From Chryseobacterium sp. CY350 (GTDB lineage Bacteria; Bacteroidota; Bacteroidia; Flavobacteriales; Weeksellaceae), in NCBI RefSeq assembly GCF_027945075.1, contig NZ_CP116034.1:2604001-2668000 (forward strand): 64,000 nucleotides of DNA, written 5' to 3'. Under the pieces are notes generated by a model. That model was not told the origin of the DNA and did not search any database. It was given only the letters and a program-made list of their open reading frames with translations. Every line of letters begins with the position of its first letter. Within the stretch, counting starts at the first letter, position 1. Position numbers and translations under genes: made by a program. Positions 34,259 to 44,464 of this stretch are shown here, in pieces.

Positions 34259-36168
34259 TAATCTACATCTTTATTTAAAAATCTGTTTTCTCTGATCTGC
34301 ATGTTTCCGTTGTTATCAGACAAATAAGTATTTATATTTTGGTCTGAGGCATTAGAACCGTCAATTGAAATATTTTTTCTCTTGAACGCAGGTACAGATT
34401 CAAACTCATTCACATGATCAAAATTCTGATAACGTGAATTGAATTCTTTTAGTTTATTTCTTCTTTCACTCGCTCTCTCCTGTTCTGCAGGTTTGTTGAC
34501 GAACGTAAATTCAGATTCGGTATGTCTTGTAGTTTCTACTTCTATTCTTCTTTCAGGAATTGGCTTTTCGTCTGCTTTTGGCTTTTCTGGAGTCTTATAG
34601 AATGTTTCTACTTTATGCGTTGTTTCTTCTATTTTTGTTTCGATTACCGTAGAAGATTCGATCTCATTTTTTGGCTGTTCAAAATCATATTTAGGCTCAG
34701 CAATCGGCTCATTAACAGTAAAGTTAAATTCAACCGCTTTTTCGTTAGCGTAATTATTGCTAAAACTATTGTCGTTTTGCTCCTGTTTTTTATTTTCAAA
34801 ATCAAATGAAAAAGATTGAATTTCAAGATCATTAGGATCGTCATCAAAAGAAAACAAACTAGCAGTGTCATCATTGTGAGATTCTTCATTTCTCCAGCTG
34901 TTAATAGGGCTTTCTAATGTATCATCCTCTCTGTCAGAGAATTTCACCTGAGTTTTCACATCCTCATCTTCGATAATCATTTTTTTTTCAGAAGCCGACA
35001 TCTTAAATTGAGGCGAGTCTTGCTCTTCATCATCCAGTCTGAAGAGATTTTTTCCTCCGAAGTCATATCCTTGTTCAGGAGAAACCTCTCTTTCGTCTCT
35101 TGTTTTAAACGGTGAAGCTTTAGGAGTTTCCAAAGCATCATTCAAACCAATTCTGATTTTCTCAGTAGGACCTGCAAATTTTTGATTATCATTAGAAAAA
35201 CCGGTAGCAATCACCAAAACGCTCACTGCATCTCCTAATTCTTCATCAGCACCAACTCCAAAAATAATATCTGCAGTATGACCTGCTTCTTTCTGGATAT
35301 AATCCATGATGATACCGATCTCATCCATTGTAGCTTCCTCTACACCACTTCTGATCAATAACAATACATTTCTTGCGCCTGTAATTTTGTTATCGTTCAA
35401 TAATGGCGAATCAAGAGCTTTTCTCACTGCTTCTTCAGCCTTGTTTTCGCCTGAAGCCATTCCTGTAGACATCAAAGCCGTACCTGAATTCTGAAGTACA
35501 GATTTAGCATCTCTAAAGTCAATATTCACATCAAAGTAACCCGTAATAACTTCTGCCATTCCTTTCGCAGCGTTTGTTAAAACTTCATCGGCTTTTGAGA
35601 AACCTTGTTTGAAACCTAAATTTCCAAACTGCTGTCTCAATTTATCGTTATTGATTACAATTAATGAATCAACATTATTTCTTAATTTTTCAAGACCCAG
35701 TTCTGCCTGTTCCAATCTTCTTTTCCCTTCAAAACTGAAAGGAACGGTAACAATACCTACCGTAAGAATTCCCATATCTTTGGCAACTTTTGCAATAACA
35801 GGAGCTGCACCAGTTCCGGTTCCACCACCCATTCCTGCAGTGATGAAAACCATTTTGGTGTTTTGCCCCATAGAAGCTTTAATATCTTCTATGCTTTCAA
35901 TAGCTGCTTTTTCGCCAACTTCAGGATCTGCACCAGCTCCAAGTCCTTCAGTAATGGTAACTCCCAACTGAACCTTATTCGAGACCGGATTGTTATCTAA
36001 AGTCTGTGCATCAGTATTGCAGATCACGAAATCTACCCCGTGAATTCCCTTTTCGTACATGTGCTTCAAGGCGTTGTTTCCACCGCCACCAACACCGATA
36101 ACTTTAATAATCGAAGAATTTCCCTTTGGCAGATCAAATGAAAACCCTTGTGTGCCTATATTTTCCAT
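34258..36168 (-). CDS. ftsZ: Cell division GTPase FtsZ
   Basis: FtsZ of 636 residues, which forms the division ring. I start at the ATG at 36168 (MENIGTQGFSFDLPKG); the 27 codons upstream are in frame but poorly conserved. The GTP-binding tubulin signature GGGTGTGAAPV, the catalytic loop NVDINFRDAKSVL-type (here VNIDFRDAKSV) and NNALKHM are intact. The core ends near residue 330. The C-terminal part is a 300-residue acidic, disordered linker, much longer than in E. coli but usual in Flavobacteriia, ending in a basic-aromatic tail (RENRFLNKDVD). Confidence 0.97.
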   Translation of the reverse strand: MENIGTQGFSFDLPKGNSSIIKVIGVGGGGNNALKHMYEKGIHGVDFVICNTDAQTLDNNPVSNKVQLGVTITEGLGAGADPEVGEKAAIESIEDIKASMGQNTKMVFITAGMGGGTGTGAAPVIAKVAKDMGILTVGIVTVPFSFEGKRRLEQAELGLEKLRNNVDSLIVINNDKLRQQFGNLGFKQGFSKADEVLTNAAKGMAEVITGYFDVNIDFRDAKSVLQNSGTALMSTGMASGENKAEEAVRKALDSPLLNDNKITGARNVLLLIRSGVEEATMDEIGIIMDYIQKEAGHTADIIFGVGADEELGDAVSVLVIATGFSNDNQKFAGPTEKIRIGLNDALETPKASPFKTRDEREVSPEQGYDFGGKNLFRLDDEEQDSPQFKMSASEKKMIIEDEDVKTQVKFSDREDDTLESPINSWRNEESHNDDTASLFSFDDDPNDLEIQSFSFDFENKKQEQNDNSFSNNYANEKAVEFNFTVNEPIAEPKYDFEQPKNEIESSTVIETKIEETTHKVETFYKTPEKPKADEKPIPERRIEVETTRHTESEFTFVNKPAEQERASERRNKLKEFNSRYQNFDHVNEFESVPAFKRKNISIDGSNASDQNINTYLSDNNGNMQIRENRFLNKDVD

Positions 36169-36271
36169 ACTTATATTTTTAATAATTGATAATTGATGAA
36201 TGATAACTGATGAATGACGAGTAATCTGTGTGCGATTATCTATTATCATTAATCTTTTATCGTTTATGTTT

Positions 36272-37660
36272 CTATTCTACTTCTTCAAAGAATTTTTTTA
36301 CTTTTTCCATCAGAGACTGCCCGAAAGTCAATCTTACCTTTCTCTGTTGCTGCTGAGCAGGTGTTTCATATTCCTGCGCAGATTGTTGAGATATTTGCGT
36401 ATGAGATTCTGTTGTAGAAACTATTTGCTGCTCAGTTTGTTCAGCTTTGGTTTCAATCTCGATTTCAGCTTCTTCCTCAACGGCAACTGTTTTCTTATCT
36501 CTGATTTTCAAACTTTCCATCAGCAAACCGATAGAAGTTGCAAATTCCGGTCCTTTAAGATACTGGTTTTTATCGTTTGCAATATATTCATTTGCGAAAC
36601 CAATTCTACTATCGAATCCTGTAGTATAATTTGCCAATTGACGAAGATGTTTCAAGTTTGAACCACCACCCGTCAAAACAATTCCTGCAATCAGCTTTTT
36701 CTTTTGTTCAAATGCTCCGTAAGCTTTTAATTCTGTATTGACCATTTCCAAAATTTCCTCCACTCTCGCATTGATAATCTGTGCTAAAGTTTTAAGAGAA
36801 ATCTCTTTATCCGGTCTTCCGTGAAGTCCCGGAATCGTTACAAATGTGCTGTCTTTTTCCAATTCAGGAACTGCAGAACCGAACTTAACCTTTAATTGCT
36901 CGGCGTGCTTTTCAATAATTGAACAGCCTTCTTTGATGTCTTCCGTGATAATTCCGCCTCCATAAGGGATGACGCAAGTGTGACGAATGATATTATCTTT
37001 AAAAATAGCAATATCCGTCGTTCCACCACCGATGTCTACGATTGCTACTCCTGCTTCTTTTTCTTCTTTAGTTAAAACAGCTTCAGAAGATGCTAAAGGC
37101 TCCAAAGTAAGCGCTTCCATCTCCAAACCTGCTTCTCTTACGCATCTTGCGATGTTTCTGATGCTTCCCATCTGTCCAACAACAACATGAAAATTGGCTT
37201 CCAGACGTTTTCCGTGCATTCCGACAGGCTCCTGAATTTCTCCTTCAGAATCAACCTTATATTCCTGCGGCAAAACATGAATAATTTCTTCACCCGGTAA
37301 CATCACCAGTTTTTTCACTTGGTCTTTCAACGCTTCGATGTCATCATCCGTGATGAATCTGTCGGGATTCTCACGCATAATGTAATCTGAATGTTGCAGC
37401 GAACGAATGTGTTTCCCCGCAATTCCCACGGTGACCTTATGAATAGGTACACCTGCGCTTGACTGTGCTTCTGCCACAGCCGCTTTGATGGAGTTGATGG
37501 TTTGTGAAATATTATTCACAATACCTTTATGAACTCCAAGACTTTTGGCCTTACCAACACCGAGAATTTCTATTTTCCCGTGTGCATTCCTCCTTCCGAC
37601 AATGGCGACAATCTTGGTTGTCCCGATGTCAAGACCTACTGAATACTCTTGATTTTCCAT
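36272..37660 (-). CDS. ftsA: Cell division protein FtsA
   Basis: A 462-residue actin-like FtsA, which tethers FtsZ to the membrane. The actin-fold motifs are GLDIGTTKIVAIVG (residues 9-22), VAIVDIGGGTTDIAIF and VLTGGGSNLKH. Residues 390-445 are Glu/Gln-rich and disordered. The C-terminus (FGQSLMEKVKKFFEEVE) is the amphipathic membrane-targeting helix. It lies between ftsQ and ftsZ, the usual dcw order. Confidence 0.97.
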   Translation of the reverse strand: MENQEYSVGLDIGTTKIVAIVGRRNAHGKIEILGVGKAKSLGVHKGIVNNISQTINSIKAAVAEAQSSAGVPIHKVTVGIAGKHIRSLQHSDYIMRENPDRFITDDDIEALKDQVKKLVMLPGEEIIHVLPQEYKVDSEGEIQEPVGMHGKRLEANFHVVVGQMGSIRNIARCVREAGLEMEALTLEPLASSEAVLTKEEKEAGVAIVDIGGGTTDIAIFKDNIIRHTCVIPYGGGIITEDIKEGCSIIEKHAEQLKVKFGSAVPELEKDSTFVTIPGLHGRPDKEISLKTLAQIINARVEEILEMVNTELKAYGAFEQKKKLIAGIVLTGGGSNLKHLRQLANYTTGFDSRIGFANEYIANDKNQYLKGPEFATSIGLLMESLKIRDKKTVAVEEEAEIEIETKAEQTEQQIVSTTESHTQISQQSAQEYETPAQQQQRKVRLTFGQSLMEKVKKFFEEVE

Positions 37661-37720
37661 TGTTTTTATATCGATTTGATTTATTTACTTGTTTAAATTA
37701 ATAGGTTTTCCCACCTATTT

Positions 37721-38692
37721 CTACTCTATTTTCACCTTTGCTTTTGTCTTAGGCTTTGCTGCCGGTTTCTTTTCAGGAGTTTTCTTTTTCTCCTTTGGTT
37801 TGACGACAACTTTTGGATTAGCCGATTCTTTTGGTTTTAAAGAAGTTGAGCTCGCCTTTTTCACAGTTGGCTTCAAATTGACTTCTGCTTTTTTAACATT
37901 AGCCGCTGCAATCGGAGTTTTTGCTAAATCTTTATGTCCGGCTTTTAAAATACTGTCGTTTTCCTTAAAATTAGGATTCAATGTTGTAACAATCTGATTC
38001 TGATATTTCACAGAAACCATACTGTACTTTTGAGGATCCTGAAACACGAGATATTTCTCTACAAAAGTTTTAAAACCTTTTACTTTTAGTTCAATATTAT
38101 CTAAATCTCCAATCTCCACTTTGTAGTTGCCTTCGCTCGTGAGAAGATTGTAACTGTCTTTATATTTTGAAATTCCGATGAAATATTTTTTGCTGAAATC
38201 GTCTTTGTCAATTTTGTCAACCAGTTCAGCCAGCTTTTCGTATTCATCTTTTTTTACGTTACCCGTTACCAGCATACACGGATGAGAATATGTTCTCGAA
38301 ATCGGAAACTCGGTTCCTTTTTCATCTACATAAAAATCTTTATCGTTATAATTTAACCTGAAAACCGGAACTCTCTGTTTGATCTCTAAATTCAGTTTTC
38401 CATTTAAATTTAAATACACATTGGCACTGTCAATAGCCGGAAGTGCATTGATTTTCTTTTCCAATTCCGGAATATTCAAATCTCCCACTTTACCTGATGG
38501 ATTTTCTTTAATGACAATTTGTTTAATATCTTTTTCGTCAATAAAGTACACCGGAGTTTTCTCATTCATTTTTACAGAAATCTTCTCATCCGTAATCTTC
38601 TGACCACTAAATTTCTTCAAAGAGAAACTCAGCAGTAAACCAAGAATGATTACTGTGATTGCAATTTTTAAAATTCTGTATTTGTTTTTCAT
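37721..38692 (-). CDS. ftsQ: Cell division protein FtsQ
   Basis: A 323-residue bitopic protein. It has a short cytoplasmic start, a membrane helix (about 8-27), then POTRA-like and beta domains typical of FtsQ/DivIB (KINALPAIDSANVYLNLNGKLNLEI). The tail from about residue 265 is Lys/Pro/Ala-rich and probably disordered, an extension frequent in this family. Gene position between murC and ftsA strongly supports the call. Confidence 0.92.
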   Translation of the reverse strand: MKNKYRILKIAITVIILGLLLSFSLKKFSGQKITDEKISVKMNEKTPVYFIDEKDIKQIVIKENPSGKVGDLNIPELEKKINALPAIDSANVYLNLNGKLNLEIKQRVPVFRLNYNDKDFYVDEKGTEFPISRTYSHPCMLVTGNVKKDEYEKLAELVDKIDKDDFSKKYFIGISKYKDSYNLLTSEGNYKVEIGDLDNIELKVKGFKTFVEKYLVFQDPQKYSMVSVKYQNQIVTTLNPNFKENDSILKAGHKDLAKTPIAAANVKKAEVNLKPTVKKASSTSLKPKESANPKVVVKPKEKKKTPEKKPAAKPKTKAKVKIE

Positions 38693-38732
38693 TTATCTTT
38701 TTTTTGAACACAGAGTGCACAAAGGTTTTTTA

Positions 38733-39044
38733 CTAATCTTTTTTTAAAATTGTTTTTACATGAGTAAAATCCTCAGTTAAAAAAATTTCATAAAGAGATA
38801 TTATTTCATTTATATTTTTAAAATTCCTTTTGTACTGCAAATTTTCATTATCCTCAAAAACCCCAATTACATCAAAATTTTTGTGCATTTCCAAAACGTT
38901 TTCACCTTTAATCATAATACTTACCCAGAACGCTCCATGCTCATCGCCCATTTTGAGGGTTTCTTTAATAGCTTCTTTAATATCATTAATGTTGACATTA
39001 TCAAGATTATCTCCCCAAACTTTTTGTAAATAATTTTCTGACAT
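38733..39044 (-). CDS. Unrecognised small protein inside the dcw cluster (103 aa)
   Basis: A 103-residue soluble acidic protein, not recognised. It has no signal or membrane segment. It lies between murC (2 bp gap) and ftsQ, so it is transcribed with the cell-wall genes. The pattern (HGAFWVSIMIKGENVLEMHKN near 36-56) may be an immunity- or SMI1-like small fold, but this is a guess. The tight spacing suggests co-expression rather than a separate unit. Confidence 0.7.
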   Translation of the reverse strand: MSENYLQKVWGDNLDNVNINDIKEAIKETLKMGDEHGAFWVSIMIKGENVLEMHKNFDVIGVFEDNENLQYKRNFKNINEIISLYEIFLTEDFTHVKTILKKD

Positions 39045-39046
39045 GA

Positions 39047-40423
39047 TTATTTATTTCCAATCAACCACTCACAAATCGGATCGTACAGCGTATCAATATT
39101 TCCTGCACCTACCGTCAATAAAATATCAAAATCCTTTTCTTTTATCTTATTAAAAGCTTCAGACAAACCTGAAATTTCCTTTTTATCTAAAGTCACTTTT
39201 TCTAAAAGCCAATCCGAAGTAATTCCTTCAAAATTTTCCTGAAGTTCTCTCGCCGGATAAATGTCGAGCAAAATCAACTCTTCAGAATTGCTTAAACTTT
39301 CAGCAAATCCATCCACAAAATCTCTCGTTCTGCTGAATAAATGCGGCTGAAAAACAACCAATAGTTTTTTATCCGGATAAAATGTTTTAATCGAACCCAC
39401 CACCGCATTTATTTCTGTCGGATGATGTGCATAATCGTCAATATAAATTTTACCGCTCGAATAAATATGTTTTGTATATCTTCTTTTTATACCTTTAAAA
39501 TTGGCAATGGCTTTCTTCAAGGTTTCAAAATCAACTCCCAGATTATGCAGAATTGCTAATGCAACCGTCGCATTTTCTACATTGTGAATTCCCGGAACAT
39601 CCCACACAAACTCTTCGACGAGCTCAGAGTGACGATCATTAGCTGGCGTATGAAAATCGAAGTAGATTTTATCATAATCCATGCGAAGATTGTCTGAATA
39701 ATAATCAGCAACTTCGTTAACGGCGTAAGTTTTATGAGCTCTTCCTATTTCAATTCCTTTTCTTACAAAAAGCTGTTTGTCTTCAGGAACTAAAGCCGCA
39801 AACTGTCTGAAACCTTCTTCAATCGTATTTTTATCTCCGTAAATATCCAAATGATCTGCATCTGTTGAAGTAATCACTGCCCAGTCTGGAGAAAGGTTGA
39901 GAAAACTTCTGTCATATTCATCTGCTTCTACCACAGAAAATTCTTTTCCGTTAAACAGGAAGTTTGATTTAAAATTCTCAGAAATTCCACCTAAAAAACA
40001 TGAAAATGGCAAATCTGCTTCTTTGCACAGATGAGCGACCAAAGTAGACGTTGTGGTCTTCCCGTGAGTTCCTGCAACTGCTATGCAGTCTGTGCTTTCG
40101 GTGATTAAGCCTAAAACTTTTGCTCTTTTTTTTACTTTAAAATCATTTTCATTAAAATAATCTAAAATCCCAAGCTTTTTGATTGCCGGAGTATAAATGA
40201 CCAATGTCTTCTCTTTCTGAAGAGAAGTAATTTTATCATCGATCACATCTTCAAAAACAATATCAATTCCTTCGCTCATCAGCAATTGAGTCAGTTTTGT
40301 ATTGGTTTTATCGTAGCCCAAAACTTTCTTTCCCGAAGCATGGAAGTAGCGCGCCAAAGCGCTCATCCCGATACCTCCAATTCCGACGAAGTAAAAATTT
40401 TGATATGTTTCTAAATTGTTCAT
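39047..40423 (-). CDS. murC: UDP-N-acetylmuramate--L-alanine ligase MurC
   Basis: A 458-residue Mur ligase that adds L-Ala to UDP-MurNAc, using ATP. The N-terminal GIGGIGMSALARY binds the nucleotide sugar; AVAGTHGKTTTSTLVAHL is the ATP loop (about 117-134). The middle DEYDRSFL and the C-terminal DDYAHHPTEI and HLFSRTRDF are typical of MurC. It follows murG in the dcw run. Confidence 0.97.
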   Translation of the reverse strand: MNNLETYQNFYFVGIGGIGMSALARYFHASGKKVLGYDKTNTKLTQLLMSEGIDIVFEDVIDDKITSLQKEKTLVIYTPAIKKLGILDYFNENDFKVKKRAKVLGLITESTDCIAVAGTHGKTTTSTLVAHLCKEADLPFSCFLGGISENFKSNFLFNGKEFSVVEADEYDRSFLNLSPDWAVITSTDADHLDIYGDKNTIEEGFRQFAALVPEDKQLFVRKGIEIGRAHKTYAVNEVADYYSDNLRMDYDKIYFDFHTPANDRHSELVEEFVWDVPGIHNVENATVALAILHNLGVDFETLKKAIANFKGIKRRYTKHIYSSGKIYIDDYAHHPTEINAVVGSIKTFYPDKKLLVVFQPHLFSRTRDFVDGFAESLSNSEELILLDIYPARELQENFEGITSDWLLEKVTLDKKEISGLSEAFNKIKEKDFDILLTVGAGNIDTLYDPICEWLIGNK

Positions 40424-40497
40424 TCTTTTCTCTTGTATTGGTGTAGTATGTACAAAGTATTTACAATTTTCTTTAATACATTTTACAATTATACTTT

Positions 40498-41598
40498 TTA
40501 CAGTTGATTAAATATCTCATCCACAATCTCTTTCGCCGCATTAGGTTTGGCAAAGTATTTCAGATTGTCTGACATTTCTTTTCTCACATTTTCATTTTCG
40601 CAGATTTCTGATAATGTATTCCAGAATTTCTCCTGCATTTCAGAATCTTTTACCATTTTGGCCGCGTTTTTTTCAACTAAATTCATCGCATTTTTCGTTT
40701 GATGATCTTCCGCTGCAAATGGAAACGGAACCAAGACAACAGGCTTTTTTGCCACCGCCAATTCTGAAATCGCAATTGCGCCTGCTCTGGAAACAATGAC
40801 ATCTGCAGCAGAATACGCGGTTTCCATATCTTTAATAAACTCCTTCAATTGGATTTGAGTTCCCAAATTTGCAATTCGGGATTCTTTACTCAACTCATTA
40901 TAATCGAGTTTTCCGGTTTGCCAGATTAGCTGATAGCCTTTTTCTTTTAATTTATCTAAATTGTCTTTCCAGCCGTTGTTTAATGTTCTCGAACCTAAAG
41001 AACCGCCAACTGACAGAATCGTGAGTTTATTTTGATCTAAACCCATTTTTTCTTTTGCCTGAGAAGTTTCCTGCATTCCTGAAATGATATTCTCACGAAT
41101 CGGATTTCCCAAAAATTTTATTTTTTCAGCCGGAAAACCTTCCACTTTCGGATAGGCTGTAAAAACGGCTTTTGCTTTTTTACTTAAAATTTTATTCGTA
41201 ACACCTGCGTGTGCATTCTGTTCCTGAATAAAAATCGGAATTCCCATTTTACTTGCCTCGTACAAAGCAGGTCCGCTTGCAAAACCGCCTGTTCCGACCG
41301 CAAAATCCGGAGCGAAATCTTTAATTATTTTTTTTGATTTAGACAAACTTTTAAAAATCTTAAATGGCAGACCTAAATTCGATAAAATATTTCCTCTGTT
41401 TATTCCCGCAATGTCAATCCCTTCAATCTTATAACCAGCCTGCGGAACTTTCTCCATTTCCATTTTTCCGTTGGCACCAATGAACAAAAATTCTGCATCA
41501 GGAAATCTTTTTTTGATTTCGTCTGCAATCGCGATCGCAGGAAAGATGTGGCCACCTGTTCCTCCTCCGCTTAATAATATTTTCAGTTTTTTGTTCAT
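40498..41598 (-). CDS. murG: Undecaprenyl-diphospho-muramoylpentapeptide GlcNAc transferase MurG
   Basis: A 366-residue GT-B glycosyltransferase that makes lipid II from lipid I at the inner membrane. SGGGTGGHIFPAIAIA (residues 10-25) is the first glycine loop, VGGSLGSRTLN the second; SRAGAIAISELAVAKKPVVLVPFPFAAEDHQ-type donor-binding region is intact (starting SRAGA). The gene is 74 bp upstream of murC in transcription order. Confidence 0.97.
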   Translation of the reverse strand: MNKKLKILLSGGGTGGHIFPAIAIADEIKKRFPDAEFLFIGANGKMEMEKVPQAGYKIEGIDIAGINRGNILSNLGLPFKIFKSLSKSKKIIKDFAPDFAVGTGGFASGPALYEASKMGIPIFIQEQNAHAGVTNKILSKKAKAVFTAYPKVEGFPAEKIKFLGNPIRENIISGMQETSQAKEKMGLDQNKLTILSVGGSLGSRTLNNGWKDNLDKLKEKGYQLIWQTGKLDYNELSKESRIANLGTQIQLKEFIKDMETAYSAADVIVSRAGAIAISELAVAKKPVVLVPFPFAAEDHQTKNAMNLVEKNAAKMVKDSEMQEKFWNTLSEICENENVRKEMSDNLKYFAKPNAAKEIVDEIFNQL

Positions 41599-41607
41599 TA
41601 CGCTGAT

Positions 41608-41850
41608 TTATGCTGTAGGTTGATTTTCAATTAAATCGATAAATTCTACCTCTACCGAAATTTCATTTTTACCTTCAACCTCTTTTTCCGATATATTTTT
41701 CACCTTATACATCGCATCTTTGAGTTCTATAACTTCACCAACTTCCAATCGAAAAGTTTCAAGAAAATTGCTGATATTTTCTTTGCTGTCAAAAACCACT
41801 TGTTTTTCTGAATTTCCGTTATCGGTGAATGTAATTTGTTTGATCTCCAT
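41608..41850 (-). CDS. Unrecognised small protein between ftsW and murG (80 aa)
   Basis: An 80-residue acidic soluble protein (MEIKQITFTDNGNSEKQVVF) with no recognisable domain. It is 9 bp before murG and 12 bp after ftsW, so it is surely in the same transcript. It could be a small beta-rich partner protein. No function is proposed. Confidence 0.7.
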   Translation of the reverse strand: MEIKQITFTDNGNSEKQVVFDSKENISNFLETFRLEVGEVIELKDAMYKVKNISEKEVEGKNEISVEVEFIDLIENQPTA

Positions 41851-41862
41851 TATATTTTGTTT

Positions 41863-43101
41863 TTATGCGATGTCGTTTATTTCAACAATACTTTGTTTTC
41901 TGCCCATTCCTTCTTCATCATATATCTGAATTCTTGAGCTTATATTTAAAATAATTCCTAACTGTAAATAGGTAACCAACATTGAGGTTCCACCATAACT
42001 TATCAAAGGCAATGGCTGTCCCGTAACCGGAATCAGATTGACTGCAACCGCGATGTTTACCGCCAACTGAATAAAGATCATCACCCCGAGACTTAGCACA
42101 AGCAGCGATCCGAAAAAAGCAGGCATTTTACTGGCAATCATCACAATTCTGATAATCATAATGAGATACATACTTATAAGGAATACGGCACCGATTGCTC
42201 CATATTCTTCAACGATTACAGCAAAAATAAAATCTGACGCAGATTGGGGAAGCATTTGCTTTAAAGCACTTTTCCCAGGTCCCATTCCGGTAATCCCACC
42301 ATGCACGATAGCTGCTTTTGCCTGCATCACCTGGTAGTTTTTTGCCTTTACACTTTCATCATCTACGTCTGCAGTTTTTGCTTTGCTAGAAGTAAATGTC
42401 TCGATACGGCTCATCCATGTATGAACACGGTTTCCACCTATCAGATTGGTATTTAATGCTATAATTAAAAACAAAGCAATCGCTACAAAGGATGAAGAAA
42501 TAAATCCTGCGATGTACTTCCAATGAAGTTGTCCGATAATTAAAACTACTACAGAAACCATTAAAATCATCAAGGCTGTAGAACCATTATCCTTTGCTAC
42601 CAGCACGAAAACAAGCAAGATTGGCCCGAAAATATACATGATATTCTCAATCGGCAGTCTTTCTCTTGTAATTTTCTTGGTTAAATATCTGCACAGATAA
42701 ATAATCAGCATTAAAAATGCAAACGAAGACGGCTGAAATGAAATCGGCGTACCCGGGATTTTCAACCATCGGGACGCACTCGCTCCATCGATAGTCTGCC
42801 CCGTAAACATGGTAATCACCAGCAAAACAATCATTAAACCAAGCAAGATGCTGCTGAGTTTTCCGATATATTCGTATTTCACCGTCCCTACCAGTCTCAT
42901 GATACCTAAACCTAAGACAACAAAGAACATGTGCTTGATCACGTGACCTGTTGTAGTACCGTTATTAACAATATACTCTAAGTTTGAACTTGCAGAATAT
43001 ACCGGGAAAATAGAGAAAATGGAGATCACAATAATGACCATCCAAAGCACTTTATCGCCCTTTAGAAATTCAAATCTGCTTTCTGTATCTTGTTCGTTCA
43101 T
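41863..43101 (-). CDS. ftsW: FtsW/RodA/SpoVE family peptidoglycan polymerase
   Basis: A 412-residue SEDS protein with about ten membrane helices. SEDS motifs present: SSRWLKIPG-type (ASRWLKIPGTPISFQPSSF), AKDNGSTALM, ITGMGPGKSALKQMLPQSASDFIFAVIVEEYG and the C-terminal PVTGQPLPLISYGGTSM. The large extracellular loop contains the conserved Glu region. Position in dcw supports FtsW (septal) rather than RodA. Confidence 0.95.
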   Translation of the reverse strand: MNEQDTESRFEFLKGDKVLWMVIIVISIFSIFPVYSASSNLEYIVNNGTTTGHVIKHMFFVVLGLGIMRLVGTVKYEYIGKLSSILLGLMIVLLVITMFTGQTIDGASASRWLKIPGTPISFQPSSFAFLMLIIYLCRYLTKKITRERLPIENIMYIFGPILLVFVLVAKDNGSTALMILMVSVVVLIIGQLHWKYIAGFISSSFVAIALFLIIALNTNLIGGNRVHTWMSRIETFTSSKAKTADVDDESVKAKNYQVMQAKAAIVHGGITGMGPGKSALKQMLPQSASDFIFAVIVEEYGAIGAVFLISMYLIMIIRIVMIASKMPAFFGSLLVLSLGVMIFIQLAVNIAVAVNLIPVTGQPLPLISYGGTSMLVTYLQLGIILNISSRIQIYDEEGMGRKQSIVEINDIA

Positions 43102-43126
43102 ATTTTTTGCTCTTAGCTTTTGGCTA

Positions 43127-44461
43127 TTAGCTATTTACTTTTAAAATCTGTTCTTTAAACTGTCTGCCTCTGTCTTCATAACTTTTAAATAAATCGAAGC
43201 TTGCACAGCACGGAGAAAGTAAAACCGTATCTCCTTTTTTTGCTAAAGACTGTGAAATCTCTACAGCATCTGCCATATTCGAAGTATCGTAAATAAACTC
43301 TTTTTTATCTTTAAAAAAATCTATAATCTTTTGATTATCAACCCCCAGACAAACTATAGCTTTTACTTTTCTTTTAACTAAATCTTCAATTTCTGAATAA
43401 TCATTTCCTTTATCTTGCCCACCAACAATCCAGATTGTTGGGGTTTTCATACTTTCTAAAGCGTAATAGGTTGCATTCACATTGGTAGCTTTACTGTCGT
43501 TGATGTATTTTACACCATCGATTTCTGAAACAAACTCCAGCCTGTGTTCAACAGCCTGAAAAGTCATTAGAGAATTTCTGATACTTTCATTGTTGATTTC
43601 CAATATTTTACCTGCAATCGAGGCTGCTAAACTGTTGGCAACATTATGGTTTCCCATCAAAGACAATTCGTCTAATTTCATAGAAAATTTATCTTTTAGC
43701 TTTACAATTAATTGATCATCACCAATATAACCTCCTTCACTCAATCTCTCTTTCGTAGAAAAAGGGATCATCTTCGCTTTAACTTCAAATTTTTCTAAAA
43801 TATTTTTACTCATTTCATCATCTTTATTGTAGATGAAAAAATTGTCATTTTCCTGATTTTCAGTTATCCTGAATTTTGCCAAAGCATATTCTTCGTAGTT
43901 GTAATTATATTGATCGAGGTGATCTTTAGATAAATTCAACAATAACGAAATATACGGCCTAAAGTTCTGAATATCATCCAATTGAAAAGAGCTTACTTCC
44001 AGAACATAATATTCATGATTTTCGTCGGCAACCTGCTTGGCAAAACTGTACCCGATATTTCCTCCTAAACCTACATTCATTCCGTCACTTTTCAGAATAT
44101 AGTAAATCAAAGAAGTCGTTGTTGTTTTTCCGTTACTTCCCGTGATCGCAATAATTTTGGCATTTGTAAATTCCGAAGCAAATTCTATTTCCGAAGAAAT
44201 TCTGATTCCCTTCATATGAATTTTATAAATAATATCTGCCTTTTTGGGAATTCCCGGGCTTTTCACGATCCAGTCTGCGCTTAAGATTCTTTCTTCATCG
44301 TGGTTTCCTTCTTCAAAATCGATTTCATTTTCTGTCAGAAACTTTTTGTAGTTATCCTTAATGGCTCCTTTGTCTGAAAGAAACACTTCCAAACCTTTCT
44401 TTTTAGCCAAATAAGCAGCACCACAACCGCTTTCTCCACCTCCTAAAACAACTATTTTCAT
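43127..44461 (-). CDS. murD: UDP-N-acetylmuramoylalanine--D-glutamate ligase MurD
   Basis: A Mur ligase of 444 residues that adds D-Glu. I choose the ATG at 44461 (MKIVVLGGGESGCGAA); the six codons upstream (from 44479) are extra. AITGSNGKTTTTSLIYYIL is the ATP loop. INDSKATNVNATYYALE is the MurD family motif, and HRLEFV and LLSPCCASFDLFKSYEDRG complete the typical set. It follows mraY in order. Confidence 0.96.
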   Translation of the reverse strand: MKIVVLGGGESGCGAAYLAKKKGLEVFLSDKGAIKDNYKKFLTENEIDFEEGNHDEERILSADWIVKSPGIPKKADIIYKIHMKGIRISSEIEFASEFTNAKIIAITGSNGKTTTTSLIYYILKSDGMNVGLGGNIGYSFAKQVADENHEYYVLEVSSFQLDDIQNFRPYISLLLNLSKDHLDQYNYNYEEYALAKFRITENQENDNFFIYNKDDEMSKNILEKFEVKAKMIPFSTKERLSEGGYIGDDQLIVKLKDKFSMKLDELSLMGNHNVANSLAASIAGKILEINNESIRNSLMTFQAVEHRLEFVSEIDGVKYINDSKATNVNATYYALESMKTPTIWIVGGQDKGNDYSEIEDLVKRKVKAIVCLGVDNQKIIDFFKDKKEFIYDTSNMADAVEISQSLAKKGDTVLLSPCCASFDLFKSYEDRGRQFKEQILKVNS

Positions 44462-44464
44462 ATA

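Noticed and set aside
36169..36249. Longer N-terminus for FtsZ
   Set aside because: Residues before MENIGTQGF do not resemble FtsZ; the sequence is the low-complexity ATTGATAATTGATGAATG-type gap.
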